Source: Acanthosoma haemorrhoidale
Lineage: Eukaryota; Arthropoda; Insecta; Hemiptera; Acanthosomatidae
Length of the DNA stretch: 64,000 nt
Assembly: GCA_930367205.1 (NCBI GenBank)
Contig: OV884011.1
Span: 111,157,139-111,221,138, forward strand
Direction of reading: 5' to 3'
Part shown: positions 54,901 to 64,000 of the stretch, one piece after another
Position numbering within the stretch: the first letter of the stretch is position 1
Layout: every line of letters starts with the position of its first letter
Notes under the pieces: model-generated
Databases searched by the model: none
Told to the model about the DNA's origin: nothing
What the model saw: the letters and a program-made list of their open reading frames with translations, nothing else
Made by a program: the position numbers and the translations under genes

Positions 54901-55740
54901 ACTGTAATATATTCCCGATAATCTCCATATTTCACAGAAGTGGAATAAATACGAAATTTTAGGGTGGTCAACTTCAATAAGTAGCATTGTTCCTATAATA
55001 TCATTAAAGTGGGCTGAGTAATTGGATTGTTCCACTCTATCGTCCACAGAAATCAAATATTTCAATAACTAGTTGATCTGAAAGTTTGACGTATTAGGGA
55101 AATTTCAATGATGAAAACAATCGCAAAAATTAAATTTCAATTGAGTCGGGACTTAGAGATTGGATTGTTCTGATTTCCAAAGGAATGATTATCAGAATTT
55201 TGTTCTATTGGAGTATGTGTATAAACTGGCAAATAGCCTGGGAATGTCATAAATTTCAGTTTAGTTCTTAGCTTGTTCGGTATTATCAGTAGTTTTATTT
55301 TATTAATTTAACGACAATAGTTCCGATTGGTTCTGGACTGATTGCTAATAATACATAACTGTAGCTTATAAGCAAGAAGCACGTTTAGCTCACTAAACTA
55401 ATTTTAAACCTTAGTATCTTTTCAAAGTAAGACTAAAGACCTTGGTTGATAAGATTTCGGTCGAAAATATAATTTAGATGGTTATAATGGAAACTGGAAA
55501 GTTTTTGTGGCTTAGTCATAAAATGCTCATTGTGGCGTTCCTAATAGGGCTCGTTTTCTTTTGAAAGGAAGAAACTTTTTTCCATCTCTAACCTAATTGC
55601 TTCCAATAAAAGATATTACGAAAGCTACCTAGAATTTTCATTAAGCTGCACTTAGGCAAGTAGCGCTAATAATAACACCTCGAAAACAGGTGTAAATAAT
55701 TGTAAAGGTAGATATAAATTAAACAGTTAGTAACGGTTTC
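51946..55740. other. Long AT-rich stretch without supported gene
   Basis: The frames at 54,107-54,355 and 54,865-55,065 lack motifs. No element end or tandem array was recognised in about 3.8 kb. It may include the only low-repeat part of the window. Confidence 0.5.
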
Positions 55741-55815
55741 AATTTATTCATAAGTACAATTAGGCCATTTTAAATTAATTTGCAATCTTTTCATTCATTC
55801 TTAAAACAAATTTAT
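55741..55815 (-). repeat. Donor segment of filler DNA found in LTR C
   Basis: Its reverse complement equals 57,331-57,355 joined to 60,402-60,450 (73 of 75 bases identical). The longer environment on both sides is not shared. It therefore looks like the source of a templated insertion in LTR C. Confidence 0.85.
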
Positions 55816-56786
55816 TATCTGCTAATTGCCTTCTGTCAAGAGGTATTGTTCAACTCTGTATTATGTATGCTAACTGTAATCGGCTACTTATTCAATGAGC
55901 AACAGAATCAGCAGTTTATAAAAATAATATTTGACAAGCCAAGGTAAACTACAAGTTAAGTTGCACGAAACATCCAAAGCTAGTTATATTCTACATTTTA
56001 AAAGTAATAACAACAAAATTTATAAAAACAAAAATGTAAACATAGCAACAATCCATTAGTTCAAAATATTGCTAACATGGATAAATTATCTAAGCATAAG
56101 GACTTAGAGCATAATGTATAAACTTGTTTTATTTTTCGTAAATTATTTTTGTTGATTTCATTTTATGTTAAATCACATCCTTTAGTTTCAAGAGCGTCTC
56201 TATACTAAAATAAAAATATAATTATTTATAAAATATAATAATAATGTATATTAGTTCAGTCAACAGAGGTTCGATAAGGGCAATCTCATACGAAAATCAT
56301 ATATGTTTTTTTCTGAACTATTTTATATGTTTTTTGGAGTGCTGAATCAGATTCTGGATGTTAAAACCTCGTATCTAGTCAGCGCGATAGAGCGCTTTGA
56401 AAAATCGCAAAAATCAGATCAAGTGGCTAATAAGTGATTTCATCTTTAGTTGTTAAATTTTCGATTTTATTTTTATATTAAAAAAATGAGCTGAGTGTTA
56501 TTAAATTGATTATTTAAGTAATTATAAGTACTATTTTAGTTTATAAGTGATTTTGATTCAAACCGTTTAAGTAATTACTATTAAAATTTCATTATAAAAA
56601 ATTATGACAGGGGATATGTTATTTATTATAGAAATTTGAAGAAGTTATGTTGCGATGCTGTTAACAGTACGCGGAAATTGAAAGTAAACATTACGGAGAA
56701 AATTTGTAATTATACAGAAGGGAAGCTTAGTTTTGAATTACAGAATGTTGTTAAATTCTCTCCCTGTGTTATGAAAATTACTCCGT
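55816..56786. other. No supported feature
   Basis: AT-rich sequence upstream of LTR C. Nothing was recognised. Confidence 0.5.
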
Positions 56787-57355
56787 TGTAGCGACCGCTA
56801 ACTACATAAGATAAATCACCCTATACTCTATTGTATATATATATATATATATTGTAAATTGGTTATAATATGTTGTAAATTAATTTAAACAAATATAAAT
56901 AATATTACCAAACCATAAGTCATTGTAAATATTGTAAACAATAAAAGACGCAGCTGTAAAAAAAACTAGTTAGAGCCTGTAAGGGTAAAAGCAGATAGCA
57001 AGCAACCCAGACCTAGACCTGAGTCACTGCCGAGAACAAAGCGCCACCGCAAACTGGGATATCATTGGCCACAATAACGCCTTACATGGTTGGCTACTAA
57101 CGAGGCACAGCCGAGTATAAATAGACCTGGGTTTTTGATTTTAACAACGGCTCTCTAACTGGCGGACTTGCAGCTGCACTGATGTTTCAAGACTTTGTCT
57201 TCTCATTTATGAAAACCTCTGGACCTCTCTTCCTAACCTCGCTATGTTTTAGTCCGGCCTTGTCAGACCCATCACTCTCCTAGTGGGATTCTCTGCCTTC
57301 GTCTCGCTAAAACTAGCAGCTCCTTGGAGGATAAATTTGTTTTAAGAATGAATGA

Positions 57356-57516
57356 ACTTCACAGCAGGAGCGACGTACGCAGAAGTCGCCTCTGCAACGT
57401 CATCAAGACGTGACACCCCTGGCCTTCCGCCCTGGTTCTCGATTCTCGAGACCATGATCAGGGAATTTATGTCCGGACTACAGACCGTATTTGCTCAATT
57501 GGCACGCCATGGGTAA
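57356..57516 (+). pseudogene. C-terminal stub of ORF1, Jockey family 2
   Basis: The frame reads from the truncation point (AGATYAEVASATSS, then FSILETMIREFMSGL, then VFAQLARHG) to TAA at 57,514-57,516. The YAxxA...amphipathic helix arrangement is usual at the end of Jockey gag proteins, after the zinc knuckles. The ORF2 ATG at 57,509 overlaps this stop (ATGGGTAA), a coupling often seen in this clade. Confidence 0.65.
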
Positions 57517-60125
57517 GTACAAGATACTTAACTTCAACGTTGACGGTCTGATGACTGTACTCGAAGAAGTGGAGGCGCTAATAGCGATCTCCACACCGGA
57601 TATCGTCGTGCTAACGGATACGAGAATTGTGAACCAGAACGTAAGGCTACAGGGCTACTCTGTTGTCATCGAACGGACCGATGGCTACGGTGGAGTTCTG
57701 GTGGCTATACGGCACGGCATCACATGGATGAAAGTGGATCCGCCACTGAATACATTTGATGTCAGGCTCCACCACTTGACGGTGAAAATAAATTTAGGGA
57801 CACCCATTTATCTCACCGCCATGTATAAGAGACCGAGGGCGTCTCTCCAAGAGTTCTCAGCTCTTATTAAAGAGTGTGCCAAGAGAAATAACCACTGGGT
57901 TGTCGGAGACTTAAATGCGCGGCATACCTTGTGGAATAATGCCACCGCCAACCCAGCGGGGAGAGCCTTGGTAAAGGCGCCCTTTACTGTCGTTCACCCT
58001 CAGAACTACACCTTTCGCCATAGAAGTAACAGCGCACAAACCTCCACCCTAGATCTTTTACTCACAAAACAGCCACACAGGATAAACAATTGTGAGACCC
58101 TGGACCTAGTAACGTCCGACCACCTACCAGTATTGTATTCCATTGACGGTAGAGTTGTGATCCCGCGTCCCACGAAGTACGACTATCGTCGGGCTGACTG
58201 GGACCTATATCGATCACAACTTTACCACCAATTGCATACGGTTCCTGTTCTCCGCAGTACAGAGGAAGTGGATCGGCAGGTAGTTTTCCTGACCGAGGTT
58301 ATCGTCGATGCAGCTAACACATCTGTCCCAAAGTTTAGCCCGAAGCCACCCATGCTACAAAAACCACCAGACCATATTCTTCGACTTATTGCATTACGCA
58401 ATAATTGGAAAAATAACTGGTATAGAACAAGGAATCGTCAGGCCAAGAAAGTTGTAAACTCTCTTACAACACAGATTCGTGGCTTGATGAGGAATTGGAA
58501 GACGGCAACGTGGCACGAACGGCTTCATGGCTTACATGGCGATTTCCGTAAGTTTTGGAAGCTCCTAAAGACTACTACCAAGAAGGACTCAGGTGTCCGT
58601 CTTCATGACGGAGACACCCTGTACACATCGGAAGAACAGGCTAAAATATTGGCCGACCACTATACCGTAGACAACGCCGCTAGGACAGGTAACTACCACG
58701 AACCTCAGCAGCTGAGGACAGGTCAGAACTATATGTTTGTCTCCCCAAAGCAGCTTAAGGCGATTCTTCGCCGGTGTCAGGGAAACCGAGCACCAGGGGG
58801 TGACGGGATACAAACGGTATTGCTGAAACAGCTGCCGAGGAGAGGGATTGCCCAACTTGTTAACCTGTACAATTCATGTATCAGGTTGCGATACTTCCCG
58901 ACAGCGTGGAAACAAGCTATCTTGTTCCCGATGCGCAAGCCCACAAAGAGAGGCGACCACCCAGCCCACTATCGCCCGATCAGTCTTCTCCCTCACATGG
59001 GGAAGATTCTCGAAAAGATAATACTGAACTACCTGAAGGGGTTCTGTTCGGAAAATTCCGTATGAGCAGACAGGTTTTCAGGCTCAGCTGAGTACAGAAC
59101 ATCCGCTTGTGAAGGTAAAAACGGAAGCCACCCTTGGTATCAACAAGAATACAGCAACTGCTATGATTTCGTTGGACTGCACGCAGGCTTTCGACTCAGT
59201 GTCCCACGGGATGCTATGCCGACAGCTTTGTGACTGGGAATGCCCAGAGCAGCTATATACCATGTTGGTTTCGTTCTTGAAGAACAGATCGGTGAGGGTA
59301 CGGGTGGGTGATTGCCTCTCTAACCCATTCCCTCTGACTTGTGGAGTTCCTCAAGGAGCGGTTTTGTCTCCGGTTCTTTTCAGTATGTACACATCTGAAA
59401 TTGTTGGAACAAACTATCAGAAAGCTACTGTAATCGCTTTCGCCGACGACATTGCCGTTTACAGCAGCAGCATGAGTGCACAAAGAGCTCTTACACACGC
59501 CGAGTCAGTTTGTAACGTTATTAGTGACAGACTGGGCATGTTAAATATCAGCGTAAACGCCGGGAAGACCGACTGCGTAATCTTCTCCTTCCAAAAGGGG
59601 AAAAAATCCTTGCCAAAATCGTATAGCGTGGGAGGGCAAGAGAGCTCACCAGCTTTCTCAATGCACTATTTGGGTATAAAAATGGATAGGCATCTCCATT
59701 TCTCTACTCATTTTAGTAATAAAATAGAAAAAGTACGACAAAGGTCTTACCGGCTATCGCACTTGCTAACTTCACCTAACCTGTCACTTCGTCTTAAATT
59801 GATGATATATAAATGTGTCCTCCGGCCAGCTCTGCTGTACGGTGCCCCGCTATTTACCCACTTGACTGACAATACAGCCAAATGTCTCCAACACTTCCAG
59901 AATGGAATCATGCGAAAAGTGGTCCGACATACCTCTTTCGAGAGGTTGAAGAACGCTGACCTGCACCCGTTGCTTGGTGTGCCGTCGGTGGGTGAGTTCA
60001 TCCGCCGGAGACACATTAAGTTTTTTGACTCGTTGCAGCACCTGACAAATCCAGTGTTTAACACTATGACCCCACCACCCCTCCCGCATCGATGGCAACA
60101 GACTGTCGGGGAAAAATTAGGATAA
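57509..60125 (+). pseudogene. ORF2 (APE endonuclease and reverse transcriptase) of Jockey family 2, one frameshift
   Basis: The start ATG is at 57,509. Endonuclease: N10 in FNVDG, a TDTR box in which the usual catalytic Glu is Asp37, VGDLNARH, and TSDHLPV. RT: the AHYRPISLLPHMGKILEKI block. A frameshift near 59,055-59,062 follows; the reading continues in another frame as YEQTGFQAQLS. Motif A MISLDCTQAFDSVSH, motif B GVPQGAVLSPVLF and motif C IAFADDIAVYSS come next, then the C-terminus with KCVLRPALLYGAPLF and LGVPSVGEFI. The stop is TAA at 60,123-60,125. Apart from the frameshift and the Glu-to-Asp change it is complete, so it is fairly young. Confidence 0.85.
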
Positions 60126-60398
60126 GAATTAGTATGTAAGTTGGTTTTAAGGTTGATCAAAAAGGTGAGCCCCATCACCTTGTTGGTCAGTTCAGTCAAG
60201 TCATGTAGAATGTATATCATTATACTTGTTTATTCATTATATAATTTCTATAAAATAACAAAACCTGTATATAATGTAGTGATGCTACAGGAAATACAAA
60301 ATAATTTGTAAATGGATTCGCCAGAGGATCTATAATTATATATGATTGTCTGTAAATTTGAAGGGGCTATGAAGAAAAAAAAAAAAAAAAAAAAAAAA
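60126..60398 (+). other. 3' UTR and poly(A) of Jockey family 2
   Basis: AT-rich 3' UTR with TATATAATGTAGTG and similar runs, closing with a pure A-run of about 25 nt next to the TSD. Unlike family 1, this family uses a normal poly(A) tail. Confidence 0.75.
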
Positions 60399-60765
60399 TG
60401 AAAAGATTGCAAATTAATTTAAAATGGCCTAATTATACTTATAAATAAATTGCCTAGTGGAAAACGGTTGCCGTGGCCCTACAAACTTTACCTAGTAGTG
60501 TCTCCAACGGCAATCCAGTCTGCCTCTCTCCGGTTCACACTCGCCTTTGGGATCCGGACGGTTTTCGCCTACCTTCAGATACCGAGTTTGAATTCGTGGT
60601 CATTCCAAGACCACATAAGCTACCTACCCTATACCTCTTCTCCTGAACATAGGAGTCAGATAGTAAGACCCGTCATGAAGCAATTGTCCAGGTCATAGCT
60701 TAATCAACCCTCACTTCTTCACCAGGGCTAGGGTAACTAGGCACCCCTCTCGTGACGACCCGACA

Positions 60766-63700
60766 TCCGTATTACCAAGTTTCAAATTCACAGGATATTT
60801 GGATTTGCCAAAGCGACCAGCTAAGAAGTTAGAAATAGAAAAGAGAAGTTAAGCTGAGAAGAAATTTGAATTACCTAGAGCAGACTTTATCATCCAGAGC
60901 TTTTCTCATTGTCTTAGAATAAAAGTATTATATTGAAGCCTTAGTATTGCATTACGATAACCATCATGAATTCATTTTTCATTGGAGCAAACAATAAGGC
61001 AGTTCGATATTTCACACTCGCATATAAAATAAAGGAAACACTGAGATAAAAAATAATTACTATTTTCTGCTTAGTTTATTACTTTGAAAATAAGTTTCAT
61101 TTACTGATAACATGCATATGGACGCTGTGGTATATATCTTAGACACATTGCATGTATTAACTGCACCTCAATGGCTGGGCCGTCATGTAGACAGCTGTTA
61201 GTCGACTTAGTCTAACACCAGCTTAGTCCGTAATTGGCTTCAAGCCCAAACCACATACATAACCATTGGCAACCAGTTTCTAGCTATGACGCAACTGACA
61301 TTTGAGCTTTTGTGGAGTTGAATTTCGTTTTGGAACCCGCCAACATTTTGGGAATTTCACCACTCGTGGAGGGTAGCTTAGTTCCAGCTCCCGACTGATT
61401 ATTGGGGAGGTTCGGACGGGTTTTAATTCCGGCCCTGCCGGTATGTATAAATATGTTTTTTTTGCTGGTATGTTTTTTCAATATAACCTTTATCGTTTTT
61501 CCAGCATAGCACATTTGTATCGGTAATTACAGAGGATTATTTCATCAGATTGAAAATTAATCTTATGAGGGTTATCGCACCTGATGCTCTTTTTAAACGA
61601 CGTTTACACAATTTATGGCCTTACCTTGCCAGCCGTGGTTACATAATTAATAATATTTATTTTCTCCAATTTTATGGGCTGGGTTGGAATGTCACTTTAG
61701 AGGTAGCATACAAAATGTTATATTTTTGATATATGTAACCGTCCTCTTTCATTAATAATAATAATAATACAGTCAACTGTTGTCCGTGTATAACATTAAA
61801 CCGTAAAATGTTACAAACAGACCATAATAGCTAATAAAAATTAAGTATCCGAAACAAAATAGCATTATTATTGCAATGATTAAGTGATGAATTCGTTACA
61901 TATTTCACACGCTTATTACAACGTGCTCTGACGAACATATCTTAATTTTCCCAGAAAGTGATGTAGGCCAGCGAAACCATTGTCACCCTTAAATGTTTTA
62001 TTTTTTCATTACATAAGTAAGCTATGAATTTTTTTTTTAATGAGTAGAGAGGTGTAATTTAATTTTATAATTTGTAAGATAATCCATATAATTTGTAAAA
62101 TGCATATAATTTTGTTATATCAATTAGAAAAAATGCTTAATATAACCCATGGACATTTAACAAGTAAATATTGAATTTTTCGGAGAAAATTACTGAATGA
62201 TTTTTTATAATTTGTTATCATTTATATTATTATTTAGGTCCATTTGAAGATTCAAAAAAATATATACTTTGACAATTCTAATAATTATTATAACATAGTA
62301 AAATTTACTAATTTTGCGGTTTATAGTATCAGTTAAGTTATAATTAAACAATAACTAACCTTGATAGATTATCACGCCACAGTGGACTCACGTTTTCTGA
62401 AAAATAATGGATTTTCACACTGATCATGTTAGTACTCAGGGTGAGACGTTGGCACAATGTATCACGCCATGCTTCAGAGTGTGAAATAAAAGCCCCTCCA
62501 ATGTAGTTCTGATTCCTTTCAAGTCAAGTTGACCTGAAGTAATGTACCATTCAAACTTAGGCAGTTAAGATTTTTTCATCCGCTTAGTAAACGGTCAATT
62601 GTTCCTTAGAATGGAAATAAAATTACTTAGTGTTAAAATGGATCGTACAGGATTTTCACTCTCTTAATCAGCGTTTAAAAACAGTTTGACAAAGACATTA
62701 CTCCTTACCTTAAGGACGTTCAGCATCCAAATAGTTAACGAGTGTCTGATAATATTCATATATGAAATCATATTATGGTCAGCGGTATGAGAGGAATTTT
62801 CAATCTCACGGCTGTTTAGGTAAGCATTGGGTCAGGACAGCAAAGAAACTGGGACATCTGATACAAAAGTCAACAATGACAAAATTTCACCACTCTCTTC
62901 TATCCATTATGAGCGTTTTATTTATGATCTATTGTAAAACTCAATTTAGATTCTACGGAAATTCTTCCAGAGTAATCATAAAAATATTTACAGAATAGCT
63001 TCAGAAAGTATTACGTACAGTTTCAAAGAAAGTTATATTTCTAAAGATCCAAAATAACTGTTAAAGGGAAACTCTAACTTAACTGTTTTTCCCTTAAAAG
63101 TATTGACTAAACTTTTAAATGAAATTCTCAGCCAATTACAAAGTTTATGACCATTAGAGGTACAGGTTAGAATCTGGTTTATTAAAATCATTATTATCAT
63201 AAAATTAAGATAATTTTCTTGATGAATGCTTAGGCCAAAGCCGTATAGAAAAATAATGCCTGTTTTTTTTCTTCAAAATATTTAATACTCTACATATTAT
63301 TAAAACATAAGAACATATTACTTCAGATTTATACATTATTTATTAAAATAATTATCAAATTTATTTATCTATTTATGTGAACAATTTATGTATGTTGTAA
63401 GTAGAATCATCTTAATTTTTTTCATTTGACATACTACTAATAATAATGCATACTTGATGAAAAAGATAATAAAAAAATGTAAGCCTTGTAGTTACAACCG
63501 AATAGAATGAATAAATGTATAAGGTTACCTTCAGTTTAGAGAGAAAATCACATAGACGGGACTGGTGTTAAAATTTTGTTTAATAAAAAGTTTTTAAACT
63601 TGCCCAACTTGTTGTTTGGATGGATTAATAAATACTACTTTTTTTTGACATTGCAAACATTGAAAATATTTTATTGGTGTGAACGAGTCTGAGAGTTTAG

Positions 63701-64000
63701 TGTGTATGTGTATACTATATGTTATATATACATATATATGGTGAAGCGATATAACTTATACATGTTATTGCCAGACCTCCCCCCGTGGCTAGGGCATGGT
63801 GTATTCTCAATGCACCAATGCAAATTTTATAGTGTTATTACAATCTGTTTATTTGATATTAGAAACTTCGAATTCTCTTTAATACTCGCCTCGTTGCTTC
63901 CTATTAACATCCTTGCTACCTAATTATTACCATAGCTAGGAAAGTAAACAGCGCATCAAACGATAGGCTAATAATTTCACAATCTTATTTAAAAACTGTT
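60766..64000. other. No supported gene
   Basis: AT-rich sequence. Around 61,165-61,245 a TGGCTGGGCCGTC run and a GGCTTCAAGCCC run are spaced somewhat like Pol III A and B boxes, but I do not call a SINE. Open frames (61,284-61,514; 62,762-62,998; 63,702-63,923) have no motifs. Confidence 0.5.

Larger units (their letters stand above)
57356..60397 (+). mobile_element. Jockey family 2 LINE, 5'-truncated, nested in LTR C
   Basis: It starts within the C-terminal end of ORF1, carries ORF2 and a short 3' UTR, and ends in an A-run (60,374-60,398). The target was GAATGAATGA followed by AAAGATTGC in the filler; a short TSD, (A)ATGA, is present on both sides (57,352-57,355 and 60,398-60,401). The protein sequence differs strongly from family 1, so this is a separate Jockey lineage. 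Confidence 0.9.
56787..60765 (+). mobile_element. Solo LTR C with filler DNA and a nested LINE
   Basis: The LTR starts TGTAGCGACCGCTAAC and ends CGACCCGACA. A perfect 5-bp TSD TCCGT lies on both sides (56,782-56,786 and 60,766-60,770), which also proves the family's true ends. TATA box TATAAATAG is at 57,116-57,124. LTR sequence is interrupted after CTCCTTGG (57,327) and resumes at CCTAGTGG (60,453). About 13 bp normally between them are replaced by a 75-bp filler, which is itself split by a Jockey LINE. Without insertions the LTR would be about 0.87 kb, like LTRs A and B. Confidence 0.9.

Noticed and set aside
61160..61450. tRNA-derived SINE suggested by A/B-box-like runs
   Set aside because: Both boxes are degenerate, the spacing is loose, and there is no A-tail or TSD.

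Overview
The window is a gene-poor, AT-rich piece of a eukaryotic nuclear genome that is packed with transposable elements. I found no host protein gene, rRNA or convincing tRNA, and no prokaryotic feature. The combination of Jockey-clade LINEs with three zinc knuckles in ORF1, an R1-type LINE tail, a CsRn1-like Ty3/Gypsy element and a Charlie-type hAT transposon points to an arthropod, most likely an insect. The species cannot be named from the sequence alone.

Layout. 1-9 kb: old sequence with a retroposon 3' end, two decayed reverse-transcriptase (RT) fossils, a LINE scrap, a 263-bp foldback and an old dispersed repeat present in both orientations. 9-17 kb: several 5'-truncated copies of Jockey family 1 (two with clean target-site duplications, TSDs) and an R1-type insertion with an 11-bp TSD. 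17-21 kb: two solo LTRs. 21.7-27 kb: two internally deleted family-1 LINEs in opposite orientation. 27.1-31.9 kb: a 5'-truncated, mutated CsRn1-like Gypsy element with its 3' LTR. 33-36 kb: a LINE scrap, a (GA)n block of about 243 bp and hAT copy 1. 36.6-38.9 kb: a second Gypsy fragment. 39.4-42.7 kb: a three-level nest (LTR, then poly(A) retroposon, then hAT copy 2). 44.4-45 kb: a LINE fossil. 45.8-50 kb: the longest family-1 LINE. 51.5-52 kb: a divergent LTR-like fragment. 56.8-60.8 kb: a second nest (LTR, then filler DNA, then a second Jockey family). The remainder up to 64 kb shows nothing I can support.

The most notable find is the pair of hAT elements. Both are 2,517 bp, look identical wherever I compared them, encode the same intact 601-aa transposase, and sit in different 8-bp TSDs 6.3 kb apart. 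This implies very recent transposition. The second is the LTR at 56,787-60,765, where a short segment is replaced by about 75 bp copied in inverted orientation from 1.5 kb upstream. A Jockey LINE later inserted into that filler, so three successive events can be read. The TSD of the longest family-1 LINE also shows that the first part of its apparent ORF1 is flanking DNA rather than element sequence.

The elements are independent selfish units and do not form a pathway. Their nesting gives relative ages: fossils and solo LTRs are old, the LINEs and the poly(A) retroposon are intermediate, and hAT is youngest. All identifications come from reading motifs and comparing segments by eye; no database or alignment program was available.
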